From Veillonella sp. KGMB01456 (GTDB lineage: Bacteria > Bacillota > Negativicutes > Veillonellales > Veillonellaceae), in NCBI RefSeq assembly GCF_023051165.1, contig NZ_JALKIG010000004.1:51991-115990 (forward strand): a DNA stretch of 64,000 nucleotides, written 5' to 3'. This document shows positions 1-8,929 of this stretch, piece after piece. Both the position numbers and the translations under genes were made by a program. Under the pieces are notes generated by a model that ran no database searches, was not told where the DNA came from, and saw only the letters and a program-made list of their open reading frames with translations. Every line of letters starts with the position of its first letter. Within the stretch, counting starts at the first letter, position 1.

Positions 1-1691
1 TGATAGAGACCATTTTGAGCGAGGAGCTCTTCATGGGTTCCCACTTCTTCAATATGTCCCTGACGCAATACAATAATCTGATCCGCATTCTTGATGGTGC
101 TGAGACGATGAGCAATAACGAACGCCGTACGGCCTTTCATCAATCGTTCCAACGCTTCCTGCACGATTTTTTCACTTTCCGTATCAAGAGCAGATGTAGC
201 TTCGTCCAAAATCAAGATTTTCGGATTTTTCAAAATAGCTCGGGCAATGGCAATTCGTTGACGCTGACCGCCGGATAAGGAGCTGCCCCGCTCCCCTACC
301 AAAGTGTCAAAACCGTGCGGTAATTTTTCGATAAATTCGAGGGCGTTAGCCGCTTTCGCTGCGGCATACACTTCCTCTTCCGTACCGTCTAAACGACCGT
401 ATAAGATATTATCGCGAATTGTGGCGTTAAATAACATCGTTTCCTGCGGCACCAAGCCTACCTGTTCACGCAAGGAGTTAAAGGTTACGTCGCGCACATC
501 CACACCGTCAATGCGAAGTGCCCCCGCGGTTACATCATAAAAACGCGGCAACAAATTGGCAATGGTCGTCTTGCCGGCGCCGGATGGGCCTACAATGGCA
601 ACAACACGACCGGCCGGTACGGTGATGGATACATCCGTTAAAGCCGGTTTTTCACCGTCATAAGAGAATGACACGTGGTCAAATTCAACTTGACCGGCGA
701 GTTCCGGTAAGGCAATCGCATTCGGCTTTTCCTTAACCTGTGGCTCGGTGTCCAAAATTTCGAAAACACGGTCGCCTGCAGCCATGGCTTTTTGAATATT
801 GCCGTATACTTGGCTGAGACGTTTTACCGGATTCGACAAGTTAATCGCGTAGATTAAGAAAGCGATTAACGAACCGGCGGAAATAGCGCCTGTTACTACA
901 TTATAACCGCCATACCAGAGAATGACCGTTACCGCAATGGCAGCGGAAAATTCAACGAGCGGGCTCAATAAGGCGGATAACTTAGTGGCTTTCATAGCGG
1001 CCAAAAAGTTACGCTTATTTTCCTTCTCAAAACGCACGACTTCATAATCTTCACGAGCAAAGGAGCGAACTACGCGAATACCGGAAATGACTTCCTGCAA
1101 AAGGGATGTAATATCCGCAATACGGCCCTGCACATCATGACCGGCCAAGCGAAGGCGCTTACCGAAAACATTGATAAGGCCAAGCACGACCGGTACGATA
1201 ATGAAGGTTACCAAGGTTAACTTCCAATCTATAAGAATCATAGAAACCAAGGACCCGATTAAGGTAACCCCTTCCGTGATGAAAGAAATCAAATTATCGA
1301 CGATGGCCGTCTGCAAAGCACCAACGTCATTGGTTAAATTACTCATGACTACGCCCGTTTTACGGCGATCAAAATAAGCCTGATCGAGGCTCTGTAACTT
1401 TTTAAACAAGGCTTCACGAATATCGATGATAACTCGTTGTCCTACATAACTCATGGTATAGGTCTGACCGTAAGTGGCAAAACCGCGCACCAGAAAGACC
1501 AACAAAATGGCAACCACGATGAGATTTAACATCTGCATATCTTTCGCCTGCAGCACATCATCCACTACATTTTTGATGAGCCAAGGCACCACTAAATAAG
1601 CGGCTGCCGCTATAATCATACAAATTAAACCGAAAATCAAACGTCCGATATACGGTTTAATATATACTAATAATCGTTTATAACTTCCCAT
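1..1691 (-). CDS. msbA: Lipid A export ABC transporter MsbA (3' end beyond window)
   Basis: ABC exporter half-transporter that flips lipid A-core across the inner membrane. My reverse translation gives about 563 residues. It has an N-terminal six-helix exporter domain, then an ATPase domain with Walker A GPSGAGKTT (about residue 367), signature LSGGQRQR (about 470), Walker B ILILDEATSALD (about 489) and the H-loop AHRLST. The reading frame is still open at base 1, so roughly the last 10-20 residues lie outside. The start is ATG at 1691, with GGAGG 6 nt upstream; another ATG at 1695 is out of frame and stops at once. It follows lpxB with a gap of only 18 bp, which supports the lipid A role over a generic multidrug exporter. 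Confidence 0.93.
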   Translation of the reverse strand, partial: MGSYKRLLVYIKPYIGRLIFGLICMIIAAAAYLVVPWLIKNVVDDVLQAKDMQMLNLIVVAILLVFLVRGFATYGQTYTMSYVGQRVIIDIREALFKKLQSLDQAYFDRRKTGVVMSNLTNDVGALQTAIVDNLISFITEGVTLIGSLVSMILIDWKLTLVTFIIVPVVLGLINVFGKRLRLAGHDVQGRIADITSLLQEVISGIRVVRSFAREDYEVVRFEKENKRNFLAAMKATKLSALLSPLVEFSAAIAVTVILWYGGYNVVTGAISAGSLIAFLIYAINLSNPVKRLSQVYGNIQKAMAAGDRVFEILDTEPQVKEKPNAIALPELAGQVEFDHVSFSYDGEKPALTDVSITVPAGRVVAIVGPSGAGKTTIANLLPRFYDVTAGALRIDGVDVRDVTFNSLREQVGLVPQETMLFNATIRDNILYGRLDGTEEEVYAAAKAANALEFIEKLPHGFDTLVGERGSSLSGGQRQRIAIARAILKNPKILILDEATSALDTESEKIVQEALERLMKGRTAFVIAHRLSTIKNADQIIVLRQGHIEEVGTHEELLAQNGLY

Positions 1692-1709
1692 TCATATCCT
1701 CCGGAACCA

Positions 1710-2951
1710 TTAATTTGCATCACCAGGGGTACTCTCATCGACACTGACCTTCGCATGGTCAATATCGCCGTCGGGTGCGCTAATATTGGCACTGTCAGTG
1801 TCGCCGTAATTTGAGCTGTTAGCAGCGCCGGCCACATTAGCTACCACTTGAGCTACACGCTTAACCGCACCTTCACCGCCTAAGGCTTCTTTAACGGCAT
1901 GCAAATCATCAATCATGGTATTTCGTCTAACTGAATCCTCCAATAAAGAGGTCAATTCCTTAGCAATATTCACAGGAGTTACCTGCCCTTGCAATAATTC
2001 GGGAATCACTTCGCGCCCCGCCACAATATTCGGCAAGCCCACATGGGTTAAATTCACCAATAGTTTGCCTAACATAAAGGTAACCGGCGACAGACGGTAC
2101 AATAAAATTGTGGGTAAACCCATCAACGCAGTCTCCAGCGTGGCCGTTCCTGATGCAGCGAGACACACATCACAGCTTTGCATTAAATCATAGGTATGGT
2201 CTTCTGTAATTGTAACGGGCACCTTATAGTTAGTAACAATAGCTTCTAATTCTTCTTTATCAATCGTATGCGCTCGCGGCAAGTAAAAAGCCAAATTGCT
2301 ATGTTTTTGCATGACAATTTCCGCCCCTTTAAGCATACGGTCGAGGAGTCCCAACACTTCCTGCTTACGGCTTCCGGGCATGAGCAACACCCGCTTAGTG
2401 TCAGGATCCATATGGAAACAGGTCATCGCTTCAGCCTTCGTCATAGTCGGTTTCACAATATCCACCAACGGATTGCCCACAAATTCCACATCTACGCCGA
2501 ATTCACGATACGCCGCCGCTTCAAAAGGAAATATGGACGCCACTTTGGTCACCGTCTTGGCAATATCCTTGCCGCGACTGCGATGCCAGGCCCATATAGT
2601 AGGGGCAATATAATAGACAACGGGAATCCCCAGGTCATGAGCGACTTTAGCCAGTTTCATATTAAAGCCGGGATAATCGACACAAACCAAAACATCCGGC
2701 TTTTCCCGCATCATAATATCTTTTAAATAGGCTCTCAGTTTGAAAAAAGAAGGCAATGCCTTAACAATTTCCACGATGCCGATGTAGCCGAGCTGTTTAA
2801 TATCGTACACAATATTAACGCCCGCAGCAGCCATGCGCGAACCGCCCATGCCAAGCATGGTTACCTCGGGATATAAGGTTTTTAACGCGCCGGCAACACT
2901 GGCCGCATGCGTATCGCCCGATGCTTCTCCGGCGGAAAACATGACTTTCAT
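1710..2951 (-). CDS. lpxB: Lipid-A-disaccharide synthase LpxB
   Basis: Glycosyltransferase (GT19) that joins UDP-2,3-diacylglucosamine and lipid X into the lipid A disaccharide at the inner membrane. The N-terminus KVMFSAGEASGD and the internal LLMPGSRKQEV are family hallmarks. I chose ATG 2951 because a TTG four codons upstream lies inside the Shine-Dalgarno sequence GGAGG. The protein has 413 residues. After the catalytic domain it carries a tail of about 40 residues rich in Asp, Ser, Asn and Ala that is not part of the usual family length. It is transcribed between lpxI and msbA. Confidence 0.95.
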   Translation of the reverse strand: MKVMFSAGEASGDTHAASVAGALKTLYPEVTMLGMGGSRMAAAGVNIVYDIKQLGYIGIVEIVKALPSFFKLRAYLKDIMMREKPDVLVCVDYPGFNMKLAKVAHDLGIPVVYYIAPTIWAWHRSRGKDIAKTVTKVASIFPFEAAAYREFGVDVEFVGNPLVDIVKPTMTKAEAMTCFHMDPDTKRVLLMPGSRKQEVLGLLDRMLKGAEIVMQKHSNLAFYLPRAHTIDKEELEAIVTNYKVPVTITEDHTYDLMQSCDVCLAASGTATLETALMGLPTILLYRLSPVTFMLGKLLVNLTHVGLPNIVAGREVIPELLQGQVTPVNIAKELTSLLEDSVRRNTMIDDLHAVKEALGGEGAVKRVAQVVANVAGAANSSNYGDTDSANISAPDGDIDHAKVSVDESTPGDAN

Positions 2952-3038
2952 CAGAACCTCCAAGATAGTAATTACGCTTTATCAAAATGCACTTCAAAGG
3001 CTTTTGCCCTATGAAATGCAACCCATTCTTTATCAGAA

Positions 3039-3860
3039 TTATTCTTCTTCCGGACCGTCAACGGCACAGATAATAAGGCCTTTTTCGTTAGCCAATTTAA
3101 TAACTTCGGCCTGCTCTACAAAGATAGTGCGCTCCGCTTCCATAGCAAGAATTTTGCAATCACTATCCAGCATAGATTGAATCGTTGTAAGACCCACAGC
3201 GGGCACGTCAAAACGCACATCCTGTCGTGGTTTGGCTGTTTTAACCACAACCGCATTGCCACGCCCTAAAGCACCGCCGCGCTTAATGCATGCATCGGTC
3301 CCTTCAATCGCTTCAATGGCCATAACAGCCATATCTTTGACCACAACGGTTTGACCGATGTCGAGTCCGCCCATTTGTTTGGCCACATCAAAACCGAAGA
3401 GGATATCGGCCATTTGTTCTTTGGACGGTTTAGCCTTCGTCAAGACACCCGCCTTAGGCATAAGAGGTTTCATATAAACGGTTTGGTCCACCACCTGAAT
3501 ACCTTCTTTAGCCAGTTCCTCCACGATAGTCAGCATAATCGTGTCATCCTTGCGATTGCGAAGTTTAGTGAGTAACTTAATGGTCCGCAAATCAGGCATA
3601 ACCAACCCTTTAAATAAAATCTCTTTGGTTACTTTGCCGAGCATGGTCACTTCCGTGATGCCTTCTTTATGAAGTGTTTTAAAAATTTTATCTATCTTTG
3701 CCACATTGATTTCATAGAATGCATCAGCTTCCGCTTTTAGCTCAGGTTCCGTGTCGGGAATAACAGCAATAACGACTACTTCATAGCCTTCCGATTGCGC
3801 TGCTCGTAAAAATTCCACCGGCAATTTACCTACGCCGGCCAGTAATCCGACTTTTGCCAT
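3039..3860 (-). CDS. lpxI: UDP-2,3-diacylglucosamine pyrophosphatase LpxI
   Basis: DUF1009-type LpxI hydrolyses UDP-2,3-diacylglucosamine to lipid X and UMP, the step before LpxB. It starts MAKVGLLAGVGKLPVEF, matching the family N-terminus, and contains the conserved segments TMLGKVTKE and CIKRGGALG. I chose ATG 3860 (273 residues) because GGAGG lies just upstream; the frame is open for another 25 codons but these look non-coding. No LpxH-type metallophosphatase is seen nearby, so this is the lipid X enzyme of the cluster. A terminator-like hairpin and a candidate promoter precede it, so lpxI-lpxB-msbA may also be transcribed separately. Confidence 0.94.
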   Translation of the reverse strand: MAKVGLLAGVGKLPVEFLRAAQSEGYEVVVIAVIPDTEPELKAEADAFYEINVAKIDKIFKTLHKEGITEVTMLGKVTKEILFKGLVMPDLRTIKLLTKLRNRKDDTIMLTIVEELAKEGIQVVDQTVYMKPLMPKAGVLTKAKPSKEQMADILFGFDVAKQMGGLDIGQTVVVKDMAVMAIEAIEGTDACIKRGGALGRGNAVVVKTAKPRQDVRFDVPAVGLTTIQSMLDSDCKILAMEAERTIFVEQAEVIKLANEKGLIICAVDGPEEE

Positions 3861-3903
3861 CGTTTCCTCCCAGTTCTTTGTATTTAAAGACATAATATAT
3901 AAT

Positions 3904-3912
3904 ATTATATCA
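3904..3912 (-). promoter_or_regulatory. Candidate extended -10 promoter for lpxI-lpxB-msbA
   Basis: The minus strand reads TGATATAAT, a perfect -10 with an extended TGn element, about 37 nt upstream of the lpxI ATG after allowing for the start site. The -35 region (TTCAAA) is weak. It lies immediately downstream of the hairpin at 3934-3990. Confidence 0.45.
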
Positions 3913-3933
3913 AATTTTACCTCATTTTTGAAC

Positions 3934-3990
3934 AAAAAGAGCCTTCCCTTTCAGGGTCAAACCACTCTTTTGACCCGTCAAGGCAAGACT
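3934..3990 (-). terminator. Terminator-like hairpin between lpxA and lpxI
   Basis: On the minus strand GCCTT ... GGGTCAAA-loop-TTTGACCC ... AAGGC is followed by TCTTTTTG. The inner 8-bp stem and outer 5-bp stem with a T-tract fit a rho-independent terminator, possibly leaky, just after the lpxA stop. Confidence 0.6.
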
Positions 3991-3998
3991 CTTACTTT

Positions 3999-4811
3999 TT
4001 AATCGCGGCGAAGACGCATAATGCCACGGTCTGCATTGCGCAAGAAACGCAATAAGTTCTCAATTTCTACGGAAGAGTTTAATTGCATTTCCATTTCTTC
4101 AATCGCTCTGGATAAGCTAAAACCGGAGCGATAAATGATGCGGAATGCCTGTTTCAAATCATGGCGTACTTCTTCAGAAATTCCGGCACGGGATAAACCT
4201 ACGGAATTAAGGCCGATTACACGAGCCGGCTGGCCGTCGGCAATTACGTAAGGCGGAATATCCTGCACTACTTTAGCCATACCGCCGACCATGGCGTTAC
4301 GACCGATTTTTACAAACTGATGAATGCCCGCAATACCGCCGATAACTACTCGATCTTCGACGATAACATGACCGGCGAGACCGGCACAGTTACTCATAAT
4401 TACATTGTTGCCTACGATGCAGTTATGGGCAACATGAGTGCATGCCTGGAATAGGCAGTTATTGCCTATGCGAGTTTCTTCACCTTCACCGGTAGCACGA
4501 CTGATGGTAACGCATTCACGAATGACTGTTTCATCACCAATATTGCAAAAGCTCTTTTCACCTTTAAACTTTAGATCTTGAGGTTCTAACCCTACAGCCG
4601 ACCCCGGGTAAAGTTCACAACGTTGTCCAATGGTAGTCCAACCGCCTACGACTACATTGGCACCGATTTTGGTTCCGTCTCCGATGGATACATTTTCACC
4701 GATTACGGCACCGGGGCCGATAATTACCCCTTGGCCAATCTTAGCGTCCGGATGTACCACCGCGGTGCTATGTATATTAGAGGTAGCATTCTCCATGCCT
4801 ACTACTATCAT
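3999..4811 (-). CDS. lpxA: UDP-N-acetylglucosamine O-acyltransferase LpxA
   Basis: First enzyme of lipid A synthesis: transfers a 3-hydroxyacyl chain from ACP to UDP-GlcNAc. The 270 residues are mostly hexapeptide repeats of a left-handed beta-helix followed by a C-terminal helical domain. The catalytic region is THVAHN, with H129 equivalent to E. coli H125. The start is ATG 4811, with AAGGAG 8 nt upstream. The N-terminus is a few residues longer than in E. coli. It lies downstream of fabZ, separated by a 190-bp AT-rich gap. Confidence 0.96.
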   Translation of the reverse strand: MIVVGMENATSNIHSTAVVHPDAKIGQGVIIGPGAVIGENVSIGDGTKIGANVVVGGWTTIGQRCELYPGSAVGLEPQDLKFKGEKSFCNIGDETVIRECVTISRATGEGEETRIGNNCLFQACTHVAHNCIVGNNVIMSNCAGLAGHVIVEDRVVIGGIAGIHQFVKIGRNAMVGGMAKVVQDIPPYVIADGQPARVIGLNSVGLSRAGISEEVRHDLKQAFRIIYRSGFSLSRAIEEMEMQLNSSVEIENLLRFLRNADRGIMRLRRD

Positions 4812-4900
4812 CTATGTCACTCCTTGCTCTGTTGAGATTGCGACTATTACGCTAAATGTTGCTTTATTAATAACATAATCGTAATAAACTTAAATTAGTG

Positions 4901-4920
4901 AACTTTCATTTTAGAAAGTT
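4901..4920. repeat. Inverted repeat in the fabZ-lpxA gap
   Basis: AACTTTC-6 nt-GAAAGTT is a perfect 7-bp inverted repeat in the middle of the AT-rich 190-bp interval between fabZ and lpxA. There is no T-tract in either direction, so an operator or mRNA hairpin is more likely than a terminator. I could not match it to a known regulator. Confidence 0.35.
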
Positions 4921-5001
4921 TTACAATCAGGAACAGAGAAATTTTATAATAATTATGAGAAAATATGCTTTTATCACATTTTATCTCGAGTTTTTAAAGT
5001 T

Positions 5002-5433
5002 TTACTTCTTTACAAGTGCAAACATGTACTCGCCACTGGCTACCAATTTATCGCCAACGTAGGCTCTGCCTTCTACCTTACCCATCATGCCTTTAATTTT
5101 TACAACATCCGCTTCCATGCGAACTTGGTCGCCCGGTTTTACAGGATGACGGAAACGTACTTTATCAATGCCTGTAAACATAGGTGTAAGACCACGGTTT
5201 TCTTCCGGATACAGAAGGGCAATGCCGCCAACTTGAGCGATCGCTTCCGTTAACAATACGCCGGGCATTACCGGGTTTCCCGGGAAATGACCTTGGAAGA
5301 ACAATTCATTCATTGTAGCATTTTTAATGCCTACGGCACGCTTCATAGGTTCCAATTCAATAATACGATCAACCAATAATAGTGGGTATCGATGCGGTAA
5401 AATTTCCATAATGTCTTCAACTGTAAGAATCAT
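5002..5433 (-). CDS. fabZ: 3-hydroxyacyl-ACP dehydratase FabZ
   Basis: Hot-dog-fold dehydratase of fatty acid elongation, acting on the same 3-hydroxyacyl-ACP pool used by LpxA and LpxD. It has 143 residues, begins MILTVEDIMEILPHRYP, and shows the catalytic pair H49 (in GHFPGNPVMPG) and E63 (in LLTEAIAQ). It starts 1 bp after the lpxC stop codon, so the two are co-transcribed and probably translationally coupled. Placement between lpxC and lpxA is common in lipid A clusters. Confidence 0.96.
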   Translation of the reverse strand: MILTVEDIMEILPHRYPLLLVDRIIELEPMKRAVGIKNATMNELFFQGHFPGNPVMPGVLLTEAIAQVGGIALLYPEENRGLTPMFTGIDKVRFRHPVKPGDQVRMEADVVKIKGMMGKVEGRAYVGDKLVASGEYMFALVKK

Positions 5434-5434
5434 C

Positions 5435-6268
5435 TTAATCCTCCTTCATTTCTTGCAAAATTTCACGGGCCAAACGGGAATTCAATTCATGACTGGACTT
5501 CAACGCAATAATATGTCCCTTAATCGGTCCGAGGAGGAATAAATCCCCAAGAATGTCCAATATTTTGTGTCGAACCAATTCATCATCAAAACGCGGCACC
5601 GATAAACATTTGGTATCATCATAAACCAAAACATTATCCACATTGCCGCCCTTAGCGAGTCCCATTGCTTGCAACTGTTTTAATTCACTCATAAAACCGA
5701 TAGTTCGCGCCGGTGAGATTTCACTGACAAACACGTCAGAATTTATGTCAATATCCACCTGTTGTGTCCCCAGTAGCGGATGATTGTTGACCGAAGTAAA
5801 AGTTACACGTAAACCATCATAAGGTACGATTAAAATATAACGATCGCCGTCATATACAGTATGAGCCTGTTTTACTGCATATACCTTACGCTCCGCAGCC
5901 AATTCTTTAACCCCTGCGGTTTGCATCAAATCTACAAACACAGCTGCACTGCCGTCACCAATCGGTGGTTCCGGCGAATTCAATTCTACATAGCAATTAT
6001 CTATGCCCAATCCATAAAAAGCCCCCAATAAATGTTCTACCGTAAATACTTTGGCTTCACCCGATTCCAAGGTGGTAGCCCGGTTTGTATTGGTAACATT
6101 GGCCGGAGTTGCTTTAACTGAAGGATTCCCCGGTAAATCAGTGCGCACAAACACAATCCCTGTATCAGCTGTTGCCGGACGTAATGTCATGGTCACCGGC
6201 AGACCGCTATGGAGTCCTGTGCCTTCATAGGCAATTTCTTTAACGAGGGTCTTTTGCTTAAGTACCAT
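5435..6268 (-). CDS. lpxC: UDP-3-O-acyl-N-acetylglucosamine deacetylase LpxC
   Basis: Zinc deacetylase, the committed step of lipid A synthesis. With ATG 6268 the protein has 277 residues and starts MVLKQKTLVKEIAYEGTGLH. AGGAGGAG lies 5 nt upstream, so I prefer this start to an open extension of 30 codons. Zinc ligands are H79 in VEHLL and the C-terminal HKILDILGD segment, and a late His is present in SSHELN. This is the form without a fused FabZ domain. fabZ follows directly. Confidence 0.95.
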   Translation of the reverse strand: MVLKQKTLVKEIAYEGTGLHSGLPVTMTLRPATADTGIVFVRTDLPGNPSVKATPANVTNTNRATTLESGEAKVFTVEHLLGAFYGLGIDNCYVELNSPEPPIGDGSAAVFVDLMQTAGVKELAAERKVYAVKQAHTVYDGDRYILIVPYDGLRVTFTSVNNHPLLGTQQVDIDINSDVFVSEISPARTIGFMSELKQLQAMGLAKGGNVDNVLVYDDTKCLSVPRFDDELVRHKILDILGDLFLLGPIKGHIIALKSSHELNSRLAREILQEMKED

Positions 6269-6409
6269 CAGACTCCTCCTTTCCTTGTCATAACCTGGGA
6301 ACGATAAGAGTGACCCTACTATTCGATTGCACATACATTGCGAAAGGTCACTCTTCAATACACTGTCTTTTATTATATACTATTCTCAAAAGACATGGCA
6401 AGTATGGTC

Positions 6410-7315
6410 TCAGTCCTTCATTGGATCCGGTGGTACTTCCATTTTACCTGCATAATAACGGCGTGTCCACTTCCAACGATTGTGAAGCCAGAACCAGTCT
6501 TCCGGATAGCGTCTGATATAGTCTTCAATCCATTCATTTAAACGAGTCAACGTAACTGCGGTGTCTCGTTTTTTGTCATCCGTATGCTCCGCATAGAACG
6601 GCGGATGGGCGGTAACGATGTATTTTTCTTCAAATTCATCGTAGCGAATGGTTACCGGTATAATCGGAACATCTTGCATACGACCCATTACGGCCGGTCC
6701 TACCGGGGTCAAGGTTTCATAGCCGAAGAACGGCACCAATTGCCCTTGGGCAGCCGGATCCTGGTCCATAATAAGACCAATCATAGAGCCTTTTTGAAGC
6801 TCTCTGATCATTTCGCGTACACCGGTTTTATACGTCACATGCTGATGCATGAGCGCTCTATATTCATTGATAAATTTATCGGCGTCCCCATTTTGTCTCA
6901 TGGCAACCGATATTAACGGATAGCCTTCGGATGCTAAAATACCGCCCAGAAGTTCCCAGTTGCTGCTGTGAATCGCCATGAGCACAGCTCCCTTACCGCC
7001 TTCTTGGGCATCATCCAAATATTCACGGTCAACCCATTCGAACATTTCTTTATATTTGCCATCCTTAATTTCCGGATAACGCAATACATCGATAATCATA
7101 CGTCCGAAGCGGGTTGTACTCTTTTTAGCTATTCGTCTTGCTTCTTTAGGATCGTCTGTAATATTGCAGAATAAAATCTGCCCTATAGCCAATTTGCGGC
7201 GTTTCGGCGGTAAAAACAGCCAAAAAATCTCGCCCAGCAAATAGCCGATACCATATTGTATACTATGAGGCATCATACAGATAAAAGCACTAAAGAGCTT
7301 CATAAACCTATACAT
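6410..7315 (-). CDS. Lipid A (Kdo2-lipid IVA) acyltransferase family protein
   Basis: LpxL/HtrB-type acyltransferase (LABLAT family) expected to add a secondary acyl chain to lipid A on the inner membrane. It has 301 residues, a hydrophobic N-terminal segment (about 5-35), the catalytic HxxxxE motif HSSNWE near residue 117, and the conserved MDQDP segment. The start is ATG 7315, with AGGAG 5 nt upstream, 8 bp after the lpxD stop codon. Which acyl position it serves (LpxL or LpxM) cannot be told from sequence alone; being the only copy in the window, LpxL-like is the simpler guess. Confidence 0.88.
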   Translation of the reverse strand: MYRFMKLFSAFICMMPHSIQYGIGYLLGEIFWLFLPPKRRKLAIGQILFCNITDDPKEARRIAKKSTTRFGRMIIDVLRYPEIKDGKYKEMFEWVDREYLDDAQEGGKGAVLMAIHSSNWELLGGILASEGYPLISVAMRQNGDADKFINEYRALMHQHVTYKTGVREMIRELQKGSMIGLIMDQDPAAQGQLVPFFGYETLTPVGPAVMGRMQDVPIIPVTIRYDEFEEKYIVTAHPPFYAEHTDDKKRDTAVTLTRLNEWIEDYIRRYPEDWFWLHNRWKWTRRYYAGKMEVPPDPMKD

Positions 7316-7323
7316 ATACTCTC

Positions 7324-8355
7324 CTATTTCGCCGCCAATTCTTCTTTTAAGGCAGCCAGTTCTTTTTCTAAACGCTTAATTGTTTTGGCCATATCCGGCA
7401 AACGATTTTCATAAGCAGCCAATTTAAGCCATTCCTTATGAGGTCGATGCGGATAGCCGGCATAGGTCCCATTGGCCGAAACATTACCGACAATGCCTGT
7501 CTTCCCTGCAAAGGTAACATTGTCACCGATGGTGATGTGACCGGTACAACCGGTCTGACCGGCAAAAATTACATGATTGCCGCATTTAGTACTGCCTGCA
7601 ATCCCAACCTGCGCAATGAGGAAGCAATCTTCACCGATTTCAACATTGTGCCCTAAATGCACCAAATTGTCAATCTTAGTGCCTCTTCTTACCAAGGTGG
7701 AACCCATAGTTGCATTATCAATACAGGAACAAGAGCCTACTTCCACATCATCTTCAAGGATTACATTGCCAACTTGCGGGATATGCGTATGTTTCCCCGC
7801 TTCGGTAGCAAAACCGAAGCCTTCACCGCCAATAACGGCTTTAGCTCTAAGAATTACGCGTTTACCTAAAATACAATTTTCATGAACAATGGCACCGCTG
7901 TATAAAGTAGAGTCGTCGCCAATGCGTACATTATGACCTACGTAAACATAAGGATGTAATACTACATTGTCACCGATAACCGCATTATCATAAATAATGC
8001 AGTATGGTCCTACCGTAACATTCTTGCCTAATGTTACATTGTTGCCGATAATCGCTGTTTCATGAATACCGGTAGGAAATACTACCGGCGGATGGAAAAT
8101 CTGTAAAATCTGTGCAAAAGCGGCCTTAGCATTATGAACTACAATTTGAGGAATGCTCACATCGGCCAACGGTGCTTCTACAATGACAGCGCCTGCTTTG
8201 CTTTGCCCTACATGTTCACAATATTCGCCTATGGCAAATGAAATTGCCTGCGGTGCCGCTTGATCGAGACCACGGGTTTCCGTAATCTCAACGCTGCCGT
8301 CACCTACTACTTTACCTTCTACACTCTTTGCCAGTTCCTCAACTGTATACTTCAC
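7324..8355 (-). CDS. lpxD: UDP-3-O-acylglucosamine N-acyltransferase LpxD
   Basis: Third enzyme of lipid A synthesis, adding the N-linked hydroxyacyl chain. The protein has 343 residues. An N-terminal uridine-binding domain (about 1-100) is followed by a hexapeptide-repeat beta-helix (about 105-310) containing the catalytic His segment DNLVHLGHNVEIG, and a short C-terminal coiled tail ending in KELAALKEELAAK. The start is GTG 8355, with AGAGGAG 9 nt upstream. It lies directly downstream of three Skp-like genes, as skp-lpxD does in Proteobacteria. Confidence 0.95.
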   Translation of the reverse strand: MKYTVEELAKSVEGKVVGDGSVEITETRGLDQAAPQAISFAIGEYCEHVGQSKAGAVIVEAPLADVSIPQIVVHNAKAAFAQILQIFHPPVVFPTGIHETAIIGNNVTLGKNVTVGPYCIIYDNAVIGDNVVLHPYVYVGHNVRIGDDSTLYSGAIVHENCILGKRVILRAKAVIGGEGFGFATEAGKHTHIPQVGNVILEDDVEVGSCSCIDNATMGSTLVRRGTKIDNLVHLGHNVEIGEDCFLIAQVGIAGSTKCGNHVIFAGQTGCTGHITIGDNVTFAGKTGIVGNVSANGTYAGYPHRPHKEWLKLAAYENRLPDMAKTIKRLEKELAALKEELAAK

Positions 8356-8392
8356 CGTGAAAGTCTCCTCTCGCTGATCGAATTAATCGTTA

Positions 8393-8914
8393 TTATTTGT
8401 TACTTTCAGTGCTGCCGGATGTTGCTGTGCTCTGTGCGTTAGCGTCACCACTCGCTGCCTGATTGGCATTGGCATCGCTTGCATTAGCCGCTTTACCCAT
8501 TTTGTTCAATACTTCTTCAGTCAAATCAACGCCACCGCTGATTAAAGCATTCTTTTCAACTACGGCAGTAATATTTTTTTCTTTCGCAATAGCCTGTACA
8601 TTCGTATCTACAGCGTTGCGGAAATCATTAATCATAGCCTGCTGATAAGCCTGGAATTCCTGCTGAGCTTTCTGTTGATTCTGCATCATAGTGTTGGCAT
8701 CTTGACCGGCACTTTGATCCTGAGCTAAACGAGCATTAATTTCAGTAAATTTAGCCTGTAATTTATTATTCGTATCCTGACCTTTTTGGCTGTCAGTCAT
8801 GATTTTTTGCATATCTACATAACCAACCTGTTCAGTAGTACCGCAACCGGCAACTAAGCCTACGGATACCATCATAGTTAAACCGGCCAAAATACGTTTT
8901 ACATTCTTATTCAT
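8393..8914 (-). CDS. OmpH/Skp-family periplasmic chaperone, predicted lipoprotein
   Basis: Skp-like chaperone expected to hold unfolded OM proteins on their way to BamA. It has 173 residues: a signal peptide with lipobox LVAGC (lipidated Cys at 24), an opening strand VGYVDMQKIM, a central Gln/Ala-rich coiled coil (about 45-120), and a closing strand with NALISGGVDLTEEVL typical of the family. A low-complexity Ala/Asn/Ser tail follows. Classical Skp is soluble, so lipid anchoring is unusual. It is the third of three consecutive Skp-like genes and lies upstream of lpxD. Confidence 0.86.
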   Translation of the reverse strand: MNKNVKRILAGLTMMVSVGLVAGCGTTEQVGYVDMQKIMTDSQKGQDTNNKLQAKFTEINARLAQDQSAGQDANTMMQNQQKAQQEFQAYQQAMINDFRNAVDTNVQAIAKEKNITAVVEKNALISGGVDLTEEVLNKMGKAANASDANANQAASGDANAQSTATSGSTESNK

Positions 8915-8929
8915 TGTAAAAAACTCCTT

